Of a DNA stretch of 64,000 nucleotides, positions 9,016-18,683 are shown one piece after another (position 1 is the stretch's first letter; every line of letters starts with the position of its first letter). The notes beneath the pieces were generated by a model. That model made no database searches, was not told the origin of the DNA, and worked only from the letters and a program-made list of their open reading frames with translations. Origin of the DNA: Bacteriovorax sp. MedPE-SWde. GTDB lineage: Bacteria; Bdellovibrionota; Bacteriovoracia; Bacteriovoracales; Bacteriovoracaceae. The stretch is from NCBI GenBank assembly GCA_001874305.1, contig MPCU01000010.1, positions 124,001-188,000 of the forward strand, given 5' to 3'. Position numbers and translations under genes: made by a program.

Positions 9016-9891
9016 TTAGATTGCTTTTGGCTTGTACCAACATAGTGGTCTGGCACCGTCAGTATAACCGTCAACTCTATTACAAGTTCCGATTTTTGCA
9101 TCTCTTTGATCTACATCTGTGTAAGCGTCTACATCACATAGAGCACCTTGGAAGTAAGTATCAAGTCTACATTGTGGTGCTGGGTGATTGTCATTTGTTT
9201 TACTAACAATTGAAGCATCAGGTGTAGTGAACTTAAGTTCTTCAGTCATATTTCTAAGTGATCTGAAAAGGTTTGCAAGTGAAAGACCTGCCATAGCACC
9301 TCTTTGACATACATTTACTTCAGATAAGTTTTGAAATTTTGCATTACACATTTTAGTTACGTGAGCTGGAACATCCATTTTTGCAAGAATAGCTGCGTTG
9401 TCGTCTGACTCCATAAACTTTCTTAAACACTTAGATGTACCAAAGTAATCTGCTTGACCTTCATTTGATGCCCATGAAGATGACCACCAAGATGCTTTCT
9501 TAGGTGCTCCACCAATGTGGTGACCAAGTTCGTGACAAACAACAGTTGCAAAACCGTCCGCTGTGATTGTCTCATGACGAGCTAATCCACCAAACATTGC
9601 TACTTTCCAGTTATTACCAGATTGACTTGCATATGCGTTAACTGTTCCATCGTCCCAGTTTCTTTCGATATTAAGGTTTTTTCCCATTCCTGAAATGATT
9701 GGGTTGTAGATCGTTTCAACTCTATCAATGATACTGTTGAATTGTTCTTCAGTTAGTCCACCTGCGCTCTTTGATCCAACTGGAATATACATAGAGTTTT
9801 CCTCTACAATACCTGTTACACCGTGAACATCACATGAAATTGCGTTATTTGTTAGCATTACTAATGCTAGCGCTAGAAATCCTTTTCTCAT
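9016..9891 (-). CDS. Secreted zinc metalloprotease, HExxH with ExxAD third-ligand motif
   Basis: Exported zincin. N-terminal signal peptide ends around ISCDV. Counting from the upstream ATG at 9894, the zinc site is H121-E-L-G-H125 in VVCHELGHHIGG, and NEGQADYFG (144-152) supplies a gluzincin-type E-x2-AD third ligand as in M48-like enzymes. Many cysteines in the C-terminal 100 residues suggest disulfides outside the cytoplasm. Two adjacent ATG codons exist; AGGAGG lies three bases from the first and six from the second, so I chose 9891. A periplasmic or prey-directed role is plausible but not shown. Confidence 0.85.
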   Translation of the reverse strand: MRKGFLALALVMLTNNAISCDVHGVTGIVEENSMYIPVGSKSAGGLTEEQFNSIIDRVETIYNPIISGMGKNLNIERNWDDGTVNAYASQSGNNWKVAMFGGLARHETITADGFATVVCHELGHHIGGAPKKASWWSSSWASNEGQADYFGTSKCLRKFMESDDNAAILAKMDVPAHVTKMCNAKFQNLSEVNVCQRGAMAGLSLANLFRSLRNMTEELKFTTPDASIVSKTNDNHPAPQCRLDTYFQGALCDVDAYTDVDQRDAKIGTCNRVDGYTDGARPLCWYKPKAI

Positions 9892-10046
9892 CATCGTCCT
9901 CCTTGAAGAGCTTGCGCAAAATATTTAAAATCCATTTAATATTTTATGTTTTTAATATTGTTTAAAAAAAATCACTTCGTGTCTAGTGTGATATCATAGA
10001 GTTAAGGAAATGTTAGAAAATTGAATGATATGTCAGAGGTCCAGTT

Positions 10047-10358
10047 ATGAAGAAGATAGTGTTCTATGTCCCTGTTGATGCCGCTATGGCCGTTAAGGAG
10101 TCCGTTTTTGACGCAGGTGCAGGTAAAATAGGTAATTATGATAAGTGTTGTTTTGAGACCGTTGGGACAGGGCAATTTAGACCTTTAGAGGGTTCAAATC
10201 CAACAATTGGTAATCAAAATGAAGTTGAACAGGTAGAAGAGTTGCGAATAGAGACGATTTGTAGTGATGACAAGCTCTCAAAAGTGATCGAGAGCTTGAG
10301 AATGTCTCACCCTTACGAAGAGCCGGCCATTGATGTCTTTGAGTTAGTTAGTTTTTAG
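10047..10358 (+). CDS. NIF3/YqfO C-terminal-like (CutA1-fold) protein
   Basis: A 103-residue stand-alone protein matching the small domain inserted in YqfO/NIF3 proteins and widely found alone in proteobacteria. Diagnostic pieces are FYVPVDAAMAVKESVFDAGAG at the start, IGNYDKCCFETVGTGQFRP, and the C-terminal SHPYEEPAIDVFEL. Function in the cell is unknown; homologues bind divalent metals. It stands alone and overlaps the last four bases of the convergent gene at 10355-11554. Confidence 0.88.
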   Translation: MKKIVFYVPVDAAMAVKESVFDAGAGKIGNYDKCCFETVGTGQFRPLEGSNPTIGNQNEVEQVEELRIETICSDDKLSKVIESLRMSHPYEEPAIDVFELVSF

Positions 10359-11554
10359 CGATCGACGGATCTAACTCGAGGAAGAGGAAGATAGTCGTTC
10401 TTGTTTTCAACGTTAAAGTGTCTTGAAACATTATTTATTAAGTTTCTTAAAGAGGCGGTCGTACTGAATAGCTTCTTATGACAAGTTTGGATTTTTTCAA
10501 CAGTCGTGCAAGTTTTATTAATATATTTTTCATATTTTTCAACGTCAGATTCACGTCTTGTAAGGGTCGTAAATAAGAGTTTTAAACAAGATAGGGATTT
10601 AATGTCTTTGATTCTTTGTCTGTCGTTTAGATACTGGTTATCAAGATTCATGTTAATCCAGCTGTTAATCTCACTTATTTCGTTCTGATCACCTTTTTCA
10701 ACTTTTGAAACTTGTAGGTAGTAGCTGATCTCACTCATTACTTTTTCATTCTTATTAATTACACTTGCGAGGTCTAGGTCGTAACCATATTCAGGGTCAT
10801 ATCTTTTAAAGAATTTAATATCTTTTCGTTGGTTGTCGAGTCTTCTATTGCAGTCTTTAAGGTCTTCTCTTACTTTCTTACCAAGATTAATGATATTATT
10901 TTCAACCATTACACGTGCTAACTTTGCACACCTTTCAGTCATACCATGTTCTTTTGCCATTTCTTTATCAGTACAAACAAAGTCATCCATATTGTCTGTA
11001 TCAAATAGCATTTTCTGTTGGTAATCATTTACTAAAGAGACTGCAAGATAGATATTAGCACTTGGAATTTCAGCATATGCATTTTTAATAAAGAGATTCA
11101 TAATACTAAAGTTTGAGTTTAATGTTTTTTTGAAGATACGATAGTTTTCTGAAAAAATCTTTTCTTTGTCATAATGATACTTTCTTCCATTAACTAAGTA
11201 GTTACCTTCAAGTAGATCTTTTGCAGTTGTCGTGACAGTGATACCTGGCACTTTGAAGGTAAGTGCGTTTCTTACCATTCTTACATCAGGTAGAGTCTTG
11301 ATATTATTTTCTTTGATAAATAGTTCTGCTCGTTCTAGATTTCTTGAACTAGTACCGAGTGAGATTTTCGTTAAAAGCTTTGGCTTATTTTTTGCCAAAT
11401 TTAATACCCTTGAAATATTTTTAAATCTTTTTTGGATAAGATGAGAATATGCATTATTAAGACTGGCCTGGCCCATTTCTGGAGAGTCAATCTCATGTAT
11501 GGCCTGTGCGCTTAATGATGAGATAAATATAAGCAGCGCTAGTATTTTTGACAT
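10355..11554 (-). CDS. Secreted protein of unknown function
   Basis: A 399-residue exported protein: signal peptide MSKILALLIFISSLSAQA followed by a polar, helix-rich chain with no family I recognise. A second hydrophobic stretch near residues 150-165 (SIMNLFIKNAYAEIPSANIY) contains an AYA site and could be an internal hydrophobic helix rather than a cleavage site. Several cysteines lie in the C-terminal half (for example around CTDKEMAKEHGMTERC). It sits between the convergent NIF3-like gene and the FIST gene without a clear operon partner. Confidence 0.75.
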   Translation of the reverse strand: MSKILALLIFISSLSAQAIHEIDSPEMGQASLNNAYSHLIQKRFKNISRVLNLAKNKPKLLTKISLGTSSRNLERAELFIKENNIKTLPDVRMVRNALTFKVPGITVTTTAKDLLEGNYLVNGRKYHYDKEKIFSENYRIFKKTLNSNFSIMNLFIKNAYAEIPSANIYLAVSLVNDYQQKMLFDTDNMDDFVCTDKEMAKEHGMTERCAKLARVMVENNIINLGKKVREDLKDCNRRLDNQRKDIKFFKRYDPEYGYDLDLASVINKNEKVMSEISYYLQVSKVEKGDQNEISEINSWINMNLDNQYLNDRQRIKDIKSLSCLKLLFTTLTRRESDVEKYEKYINKTCTTVEKIQTCHKKLFSTTASLRNLINNVSRHFNVENKNDYLPLPRVRSVDR

Positions 11555-11640
11555 AGTTTTCCTCTAAGCTGTGGTAGATGTTTTTTCACGTCTAATTATA
11601 CACTGTTTTACTTTACTATTAGCTGCGGCAGCAAATAATT

Positions 11641-12822
11641 CTATTTATATATGAAGGTTGCTGAAAACATTAAGTTTCCATGAAGGTTCTTCTTCGTAAG
11701 GTAGCTTCCTTGCTCGCCAAAAGTAAAAACTCCAATATAGGGAACGTTTTCAAGGACTGCATTAATTCTTTCAGTCATAGAATTTATACCTTCTTCTTCT
11801 ATTTCCAGCATACATCCGGCGCAATAAACAATTAGTACACTCGATATTGAATCCAGTGAGATCATATTTTCACGCATATATTCTTTTAGCATTGTAGCAA
11901 CACTATTTTTGAGCATACGTGATGTTCCGCTAAGTAGGTGGACTTTGTCGCCTACGTTAATATCTGTAAATATTGCCATTGAACCATCTTTTGAAGTCGA
12001 CTCTGGATGACTTAATACGAAGAAGGGATCATTTGAAGCATCAGTAAGCTCTCTTCCTAGAGGAAATAGGGTTGAGTTAGCAAGAATGTTTAGGTCATCA
12101 TCTTTTGTAGTCAGGTCTGTTTCTGCCCACTGATTGTAAACGGACATGGCCGGTTTATGATCAATTTCCTCTATTCTTCTTTTGGATGCCTTTGTAATTA
12201 TGCCAAATGTTCCCGTGGGGTTATATGCAGAGCTAAATGTAGATTTAGGAGATTGTGAGCTCTTGCTATAAAAACTAATTAGCAAGAGGCCATCACTGAT
12301 GACTTTGTCTTCTTTATATATCTTCCAATTTCCTGATATCGAATTGTCCGCGGCCGAACCTCCATATATAGGTATATGCTGCTCAAACGATTTCTCTATT
12401 TCAAAGATGGACTCTTCTTCTGGTCCAGGTGTTGATATAAACCAAATGAACTGTGGGTCCTCAGCCATTTTATTTCTTGATTCAGTTAGTGCTAGTTTTG
12501 CCGCTTCTGTATTCTGTCCATACTCTTGAATTCCTACTCCTAACTCTTCTCCTTCACTACATTCAAAAAGAATAACTGCACAACTATGGGCATTGTCACT
12601 AATACTTCCCTGATTGGTCATAACACCTAAGCATGTCGTCGAACCTGCAATTTGAGCGTGAGGAAACTTTTCTTTTAGTCTTGACTGAATGACTGATAGA
12701 TCATGTTGTTCTGTCGTGTAAGTGAGTATCAATTCAGGGGAATTAATATTGGCCTTAGATATACATTCGCTAATTGCGTCATCAGTCTTGTTATGTATTG
12801 AAGTAAGAATATTCGTTTTCAT
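11641..12822 (-). CDS. FIST-domain sensory protein
   Basis: Predicted cytoplasmic ligand-binding sensor with FIST_N (about 25-225) and FIST_C (about 240-375) domains. Supporting motifs are AGSTTCLGVM, PIYGGSAADNS, GVFTFGEQGSY and VYCAGC. FIST proteins are typically encoded beside chemotaxis or kinase genes and are thought to sense small molecules such as amino acids. Here it follows the hybrid histidine kinase (12889-15003) by 66 bases on the same strand, so the pair probably forms one signalling unit. Confidence 0.88.
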   Translation of the reverse strand: MKTNILTSIHNKTDDAISECISKANINSPELILTYTTEQHDLSVIQSRLKEKFPHAQIAGSTTCLGVMTNQGSISDNAHSCAVILFECSEGEELGVGIQEYGQNTEAAKLALTESRNKMAEDPQFIWFISTPGPEEESIFEIEKSFEQHIPIYGGSAADNSISGNWKIYKEDKVISDGLLLISFYSKSSQSPKSTFSSAYNPTGTFGIITKASKRRIEEIDHKPAMSVYNQWAETDLTTKDDDLNILANSTLFPLGRELTDASNDPFFVLSHPESTSKDGSMAIFTDINVGDKVHLLSGTSRMLKNSVATMLKEYMRENMISLDSISSVLIVYCAGCMLEIEEEGINSMTERINAVLENVPYIGVFTFGEQGSYLTKKNLHGNLMFSATFIYK

Positions 12823-12888
12823 CTTTAAATTATCTCACATATTCAAAGTTTAACGCAATAATTCTTATGTTTTCTTAGATTAAGAATA

Positions 12889-15003
12889 TTATCTAAAGCT
12901 CTCTAGATACTTAAATATAGTTTTCTTGATCTTGTTAAGGTGTACTGGTTTTGTGAGAAAGTCATTCATTCCGACTTTAAAACACTCTTCCTTTATTTTA
13001 GTAACATTGTTGGCCGTTAAAGCGTAGATTGGTAATGAATCCTTATCAAAACTCTTTCTAATTTCCTTTGTGGCCTCTATTCCATCCATATTAGGCATAT
13101 AGAGATCCATGAAAACCATGTTGTAGTTATTTTCTTCAACCATTTTTACAGCTTTTTTTCCATCTTCTGCTATATCAATTATGTATCCAAGCTTTTCGAG
13201 ATACCTTTTAAAGAGAAGTTGATTTGTTCTATTATCTTCTACAAGTAGGATATTTAATGGATGCTCCTTAGACATATAAATATCCTCAGAGATCAATCCT
13301 TTATTAGTATCGGCAAGGTCGTCATTCGATAACCTTTCAAGAGGTAGTTTGAAATAGAATATTGTGCCCGCTCCTTCAGAGCTTTCTAGCCAGATCCTTC
13401 CTCCAAAATTTTCGACAAGACCTTTTGAAACAGCAAGGCCTAGGCCTGTTCCACCATACTTTCTTGATATATTCTTATTTGCTTGAATGAATGGATTAAA
13501 AATATTGTCCTGGGCCTCTGTAGGAATTCCTATTCCATTGTCTTTGATTGAAAAAAGATAATGGGCATTAGAGTCTAGCTCACATGTGACAGTAATATTG
13601 TCTTGGGAAGAGAACTTAATAGCATTGCCAATAAGATTAAATAATATCTGTCCTAATCGTAGAGGGTCAACTTTTACGTGTGAAGCATTTTCTGAAATAT
13701 TGTTAAAAATGATATTACATTCATTTTCTTTTGCAAGAATATATGTGGAATCAATAACTTTTTGAATTTCAATATTTAAGTTCGTGGGAGTGTTGTCTAA
13801 TTGCACTTCTCCATTTCTAATTTTTGAGAACTCTAAGAAATCATTTATGAGTGTAAGGAGACTTTGTCCACTATTGGCAACACGCTCTATTATTTCTTTT
13901 TGGTCCTCTTCTAGTTCTGATTGACCGAGGAGATCGATAAAGCCAATTATGCAATTTAGCGGAGTTCTTAATTCATGTGAGAGCATCGCCATAAATTGAT
14001 CTTTTTCTTTGTCGAGATTACTGAGATCTTCATTTTTATCCTTTAATTGAATATTGCTATTTCTTAACTCTGTAATATCTCTCCAGGACAGGATAGAATA
14101 CTCTTGTCCATTCTCTTTAATAGGGTTGCTCCAGATTTCCCAGTGCTTTGTAACAGAACTTGTTTCAACAGATATGACTATTTGTGATTCATTAATTACC
14201 TTTGGAAAATTCTCAAAAAAGTCGGTTATCTTCTTACCAATGATGTCTTTCTTTGCTCTGGCATTACACAGTGATACAGCGCTATTGTTACATATTTGAA
14301 TCTCTTTATTATGATCTACGAGGAAAATAGGCTCAAGTGTGTACTCAAGCATATTTCTAATTAGGAGGTTTTCTTGGCTAGATTCAAGATTATGGTGTTT
14401 TGAGTTAAAACAGGCATCGTTACTTTCTCCCGTAAACATTCCAGTAGACAGAAATGACTCCAATGCAACCTTTGTTCCAAGGCCTAGGTACTTCTCTCCA
14501 GTGTTAGAAAGTGACATAGGTATTCTGTCATGTCCTAAGTCAAACCAAAGCTTAGTGTTTCTATCCACTGTCTTTTTGTGAGCATCAATTTTAGAAATAT
14601 CCACATTTGAATTCGCTGACAAGATTTCCTTTATGATATTACTGTCAGAGATATCCATTGAGCGTTGCCAGAGCGCCCTATATATCTCTCGTCGTACCTT
14701 AACTAAATTATTAGGATCATCACTTCTTGTTAGTTCTATTGCCATTAGTGAGAGTTTACTAGGGTAGCGTATGGCCGGAGGAATGACTTTTATCCCCTCA
14801 GATCTAGAAATAGCAGAGGCCAGCTCTGATTTATATATTTCTTTATAGTCATCTGTTTGAGCTAGCTGAATCGTAAGGTATGGCTCGTGCTCAACACCAA
14901 TCCATTCGACAGTATCTTCTAGTCCTTTTTCAATAAGCCATTCATTAAAAATAAAACAAAATGGACAGTTTATATCTGCATAAACTCTATTGATACGTGC
15001 CAT
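12889..15003 (-). CDS. Hybrid histidine kinase with N-terminal DsbA-like CxxC domain
   Basis: Soluble 704-residue kinase with no transmembrane segment. Order: residues 1-200 resemble the DsbA/2-hydroxychromene-2-carboxylate isomerase thioredoxin fold, with CPFC at 13-16 in the position of the redox motif; about 210-320 is a PAS-like domain ending ILSWRDITELR; a short coiled coil follows; HisKA with H343 (MLSHELRTPLN); HATPase with N460, DNGIGIP (488-494) and GGTGLGLAVS; receiver 583-704 with D633 in FMDLYMPNMDG and K685. The fused DsbA-like sensor is unusual. The FIST gene downstream is its likely partner. Possible inputs are thiol redox state or a small ligand bound in the thioredoxin fold. 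Confidence 0.9.
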   Translation of the reverse strand: MARINRVYADINCPFCFIFNEWLIEKGLEDTVEWIGVEHEPYLTIQLAQTDDYKEIYKSELASAISRSEGIKVIPPAIRYPSKLSLMAIELTRSDDPNNLVKVRREIYRALWQRSMDISDSNIIKEILSANSNVDISKIDAHKKTVDRNTKLWFDLGHDRIPMSLSNTGEKYLGLGTKVALESFLSTGMFTGESNDACFNSKHHNLESSQENLLIRNMLEYTLEPIFLVDHNKEIQICNNSAVSLCNARAKKDIIGKKITDFFENFPKVINESQIVISVETSSVTKHWEIWSNPIKENGQEYSILSWRDITELRNSNIQLKDKNEDLSNLDKEKDQFMAMLSHELRTPLNCIIGFIDLLGQSELEEDQKEIIERVANSGQSLLTLINDFLEFSKIRNGEVQLDNTPTNLNIEIQKVIDSTYILAKENECNIIFNNISENASHVKVDPLRLGQILFNLIGNAIKFSSQDNITVTCELDSNAHYLFSIKDNGIGIPTEAQDNIFNPFIQANKNISRKYGGTGLGLAVSKGLVENFGGRIWLESSEGAGTIFYFKLPLERLSNDDLADTNKGLISEDIYMSKEHPLNILLVEDNRTNQLLFKRYLEKLGYIIDIAEDGKKAVKMVEENNYNMVFMDLYMPNMDGIEATKEIRKSFDKDSLPIYALTANNVTKIKEECFKVGMNDFLTKPVHLNKIKKTIFKYLESFR

Positions 15004-15209
15004 TAATTCTCCTTACTATGGAGATTATATACGAGTTTGGCCGTGGTTTAAACTATTGATAAAGATAAAGTCTTATTTAAGGGGTTGTTATTACAAGGCT
15101 TTTCCCCTAAGTCTAATATATATACTTTCTGTGACTATATAAACTAATACAGTTGATTAAATAAATGTGAACATGATATAAGAAAATCTAACTTAGGTAT
15201 CAGGGTAAT

Positions 15210-16493
15210 ATGAAGTTAAAAGATCTATATGCTCCTCCACATTCACGCTATGTAGATACGGAAAATTATCACCGTAATCCAAATATGTTTTCATATATCA
15301 CTTTGATTACTCAGGTGATTAATACGATTTTTCTATTTGTGTCATTTGCACAAGGAAAAAATACCTCTGTTGGGATTAACCTCTTTGCCATAATTACAAT
15401 GGCCGTAAATGGAATCTATTTTAAAAGGACTGGTCACTTTCGCAATGCTTTTGCCATTTATAGTTTATTAGCACTTCTTGTAATTAGTTTTGATCATATG
15501 GTGGAGCCTTCTTACAATGGCTCAAACTTATTCTGGTATGCTCCTTGTCTTTTTAGCTGCTTTTATCTACTTGATAAAGCTAGGGCCATTTTTGTAGCAG
15601 GGTGTGGCTTTTCTATGTTTGCAGCGGCCTATGTATACAAATTCTATAACGTTTTTCCTGTAACTATAAATACAACAACTCCTGCTCAGGCGTTGGTAAT
15701 AAATGTTTTAACGATGTTTGTTTCTACAATTGCCATATACTTTGTATCTCGGTTTTTCTTCAAAGAAGAGCATCAGGTGAAGGCAAAGTTAAAAGAGCTC
15801 AGCGCTGCTAATGCTTCACTAATTAGTATTTTAACACATGACTTAAGTACTCCTGCAATGGTAGCCGGTTCATCTCTTAAAAGATCGAGAAGTTGTGATA
15901 AGTCTTATGAACGAATAAGAAGGTCTCTTCAAAAAATTTCTGATATTATTACTGATACAAGAGAGTTACACGCTCTTGGAACAGGAAAGAAAGATATTAC
16001 TCTTGCTCTAACTAACGTAGAAAGTATTATACAAAGCACTATCTGTGATTATAGCTATCTCGCAGAAGATAAGCAGATTGATCTTGTTTTTGAAAACTCA
16101 ATATCAAGAGGTAGATCAATTTTAGTTGATCCAAACTCTTTTCAAAACAATGTACTCTCAAATATTATTTCTAATGCTGTTAAGTTTTCAAGTCCGGATG
16201 GACAGATCAAGATCTCCACATTTCAAAGAGATAAGTCCATCGTAATATCTATTAAAGATAATGGAGTTGGTATACCAAAAGAAATTCAGGACAAGCTTTT
16301 TGATGTAGCAGCACCTACTTCTCGAAAGGGGACGATGGGAGAGGCCGGTACTGGCTTTGGTCTGCCAATCGTTAAGATGTTTATGGATCTATACAATGCT
16401 ACTATTCATGTCGATTCATATACTGTTGATGAAAGAGACGATCATGGAACAACTTTTGAGCTAATATTTCCTGAGGTTGAGTGTCCAGCTTAG
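15210..16493 (+). CDS. Membrane sensor histidine kinase (orphan)
   Basis: Inner-membrane kinase of 427 residues. About six hydrophobic helices fill residues 25-182, followed by a short coiled coil, the phosphoacceptor in ILTHDLSTPAM (H210), the N box SNIISNAVKFSS, G1 DNGVGIP and the lid/G2 region TSRKGTMGEAGTGFGLP. There is no receiver and no response regulator beside it. The lid sequence is shared with kinases at 41.8, 49.7 and 53.8 kb, marking a paralogous set. AGGG precedes ATG at 15210. The gene overlaps the convergent transglutaminase-like gene by four bases. Confidence 0.9.
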   Translation: MKLKDLYAPPHSRYVDTENYHRNPNMFSYITLITQVINTIFLFVSFAQGKNTSVGINLFAIITMAVNGIYFKRTGHFRNAFAIYSLLALLVISFDHMVEPSYNGSNLFWYAPCLFSCFYLLDKARAIFVAGCGFSMFAAAYVYKFYNVFPVTINTTTPAQALVINVLTMFVSTIAIYFVSRFFFKEEHQVKAKLKELSAANASLISILTHDLSTPAMVAGSSLKRSRSCDKSYERIRRSLQKISDIITDTRELHALGTGKKDITLALTNVESIIQSTICDYSYLAEDKQIDLVFENSISRGRSILVDPNSFQNNVLSNIISNAVKFSSPDGQIKISTFQRDKSIVISIKDNGVGIPKEIQDKLFDVAAPTSRKGTMGEAGTGFGLPIVKMFMDLYNATIHVDSYTVDERDDHGTTFELIFPEVECPA

Positions 16494-17149
16494 GTCGAAT
16501 TTCTAACTCTCTCTACATTACTTCTTATTAAAGGTAGAAATAATTTATACATTAATTTCTTTATAAAATTAACTTTATTAGGGTTATTACTACTTCTTAG
16601 AAATTCTAATGGTCGAGTAGTTAATCCTAGGTCACTTATTACTCCATCCATTTGTACAAATTTATCATTTTTTAAACTAAACTCGAGAGATGCTCCGCAA
16701 TCACCAATTGCTACAGAGTGACCTATTTTCCAACCTTTGCTTTTATTAAGGTTAAGGGCCGAATAAAATAGCTCTTTATCATTGATATAGCCATCCAACT
16801 TTATCCACATATCATCAACAAGAACTTCTATCCAGCTATGTCCTATCTCTTTTGGTGTTGCTAAATACATAACACTCGGAAATAGACCTCTATGAATTGA
16901 TTTCTTTATTGTTGAGAAGTTAACCTTCGCTTTTATATCTGATCTCGTAAGTAGTTCAAACAAAAGGACTGTTTTATTATTACATTGTCCTCTTCTTCTT
17001 TTAAAGACTTCTTCGGCGCCAATATCGTCTATTTCCGGAAGAAAATCAAAGAGAACCTGATCTCTTACAAATTCAAAATAATACTTAATGAGTTCTTTCT
17101 CATTATTAGTCATTTTTATTGCATTTTGTATAAATGTATTTAACTCCAT
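16490..17149 (-). CDS. Cytoplasmic transglutaminase-like cysteine protein
   Basis: Transglutaminase-core fold protein of 219 residues without signal peptide. The catalytic triad is visible: Cys in RRGQCNNKTVLLFELL (C56), His in IGHSWIEVLVDDMW (H104) and Asp in KLDGYI (D119). Such proteins may be proteases, amidases or crosslinking enzymes; no substrate is indicated. The frame is open from ATG at 17161, but GGAG lies six bases ahead of the in-frame ATG at 17149, so I prefer the shorter form. It shares strand with the AraC gene 75 bases upstream. Confidence 0.8.
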   Translation of the reverse strand: MELNTFIQNAIKMTNNEKELIKYYFEFVRDQVLFDFLPEIDDIGAEEVFKRRRGQCNNKTVLLFELLTRSDIKAKVNFSTIKKSIHRGLFPSVMYLATPKEIGHSWIEVLVDDMWIKLDGYINDKELFYSALNLNKSKGWKIGHSVAIGDCGASLEFSLKNDKFVQMDGVISDLGLTTRPLEFLRSSNNPNKVNFIKKLMYKLFLPLIRSNVERVRNST

Positions 17150-17223
17150 AACAATCTCCATATCTATATTTAATTAGTAAATAATAACTTGAAAATAGGA
17201 GAGTTAATTGTATTTAGCGGTGA

Positions 17224-17874
17224 TTATAGTTTCTTCGAAACTTCTTTTGGGGTATGGCCAAATGTTTGCTTAAAGACCTTTGACATATGTGCCTGATCTG
17301 AAAAACCACTTTCATATGCCAGGTCAGTAAGCCCGATATTTTGGTCCTTAGATTTTATAGAGATAGCACGTTTGATCTTCTGCCATTTGATATAGTTTTT
17401 AAAGGTGATACCGACCTGGTCTTTAAATACCCTTCTGAAATGCTCAGGAGAGATCCCAACTGAGTTTGAAATTTCATCAAGTTCACAATTGTGATGATGC
17501 TTCTTTATTGTATCTATTGCCTTCTTTATTTCAGGTCTTAGGCCAGATTCTTTGTGATTGAGAAGTTCTTCAATTTTTGTAGAATCAAACTCAAAACCAA
17601 GTAAGTACTTTTCCTTTTTGAGTTTTTCAGCAAGCTCATTTCCAAGTTTTGATTCTGCATCAACTAGAATATTTTCCCATTCTCCATTTTGAAGTCTGTG
17701 CTTTATATCAATGTTTATTAATACTCTTTGAAATGGTTGTAGGTCTAGCTTTTCTTCTTCAATGACAATACTTATCTTATTAGGTGAACTGCAAATCTGA
17801 TAACAAAGGTGCTTATGAGATTCATTGTCGTCTATTCTTGATTTTATATGAGCGCCATATGTGTAGAGTTTCAT
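17224..17874 (-). CDS. AraC-family transcriptional regulator
   Basis: 216 residues. The C-terminal hundred residues are a double helix-turn-helix AraC domain: ISNSVGISPEHFRRVFKDQV, then LAYESGFSDQAHMSKVFKQT and the closing GHTPKEV. The N-terminal half is a short, non-cupin-like region that may bind an effector. It is divergent from the binding protein-tldD-tldE operon across about 110 bases, so that operon is its most likely target, and autoregulation is possible. Confidence 0.88.
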   Translation of the reverse strand: MKLYTYGAHIKSRIDDNESHKHLCYQICSSPNKISIVIEEEKLDLQPFQRVLINIDIKHRLQNGEWENILVDAESKLGNELAEKLKKEKYLLGFEFDSTKIEELLNHKESGLRPEIKKAIDTIKKHHHNCELDEISNSVGISPEHFRRVFKDQVGITFKNYIKWQKIKRAISIKSKDQNIGLTDLAYESGFSDQAHMSKVFKQTFGHTPKEVSKKL

Positions 17875-17984
17875 AATCTCACTTTTTTTAAAAGACCAAG
17901 GTCTATACTCTGTTAATCTTAAATAAGTTATTACTTTAACGATGTATGTTACAATTTTAAAAAAAATTGTGGATAATATATAGT

Positions 17985-18683
17985 ATGAAACTTAAATTCC
18001 TTTATATCTTTCTTCTTCTTTGCCATTGTGTCAATGCAAGAGAGATTGTTGTTTCTCTTACTCACTTTCCTCCCTATGTCGATAAAACGATTGCCGGTCA
18101 TGGAATATATCCGAAATATATATCTAAATTCTTTAAAGAGCAGGGGCATACAGTAAAATTTAACTTTGTACCATATGCTCGTATTTTAAAGAATATTGAG
18201 GATACTAGTCATAGGGGATTTACGGTTCTTAGTAAGAGAACGATGTCGCAGATGTCTCATAACCAGTCTCTATATAAGTCTACTATATTTGATGAAGTTA
18301 ACTATTGTACTTTTTATAAGAAATCTAAGTTTCCATCTGGAGTTCCTTATGAGGGCGGAAATGGAATAAGAGGTCTACCGATGATTGTTTTCTTAAAAGG
18401 ACCAATCAATAAATATCTAAAGAAATTTAAGAATAAGACCTTTAAAGTAACATCATTTGAAGGCGCAATGAAAATGCTAGACAAAGAGCGTGCAAGTATT
18501 TTTGTAAGTGCTGAAGTTATTGGTCGCTACTATATAGATAAACTTGGCTTAACTGAAAAGATTGGATGCTCTCCATTTCCGTTGGAAGAGCATGTAATGA
18601 TAGTTACTCCAAATAAAAACTTAGCAAAGAAATTTTTAAAACCACTTAATCGTTATATAAAGAGGAAAAATGGAAAACAGTAA
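17985..18683 (+). CDS. Periplasmic solute-binding-protein-like (family 3 type)
   Basis: Exported protein of 232 residues starting at ATG 17985; the longer frame from 17967 would put six extra residues before the signal peptide MKLKFLYIFLLLCHCVNA. The mature start REIVVSLTHFPPYVDKTIAGHG and the later FEGAMKMLDKERASIFVSAE region resemble SBP_bac_3/amino-acid-binding folds that occur without transporter genes. It overlaps tldD by 14 bases, and tldD's ribosome site (AGAGGA) lies in its last codons, so expression is coupled. No permease or ATPase is present; it may be a receptor-like or enzyme-like relative rather than a transporter part. Confidence 0.75.
   Translation: MKLKFLYIFLLLCHCVNAREIVVSLTHFPPYVDKTIAGHGIYPKYISKFFKEQGHTVKFNFVPYARILKNIEDTSHRGFTVLSKRTMSQMSHNQSLYKSTIFDEVNYCTFYKKSKFPSGVPYEGGNGIRGLPMIVFLKGPINKYLKKFKNKTFKVTSFEGAMKMLDKERASIFVSAEVIGRYYIDKLGLTEKIGCSPFPLEEHVMIVTPNKNLAKKFLKPLNRYIKRKNGKQ

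Noticed and set aside
10188-10203. GGTTCAAATCC, resembling a tRNA T-arm
   Set aside because: It encodes part of the NIF3-like protein and lacks the other tRNA arms.
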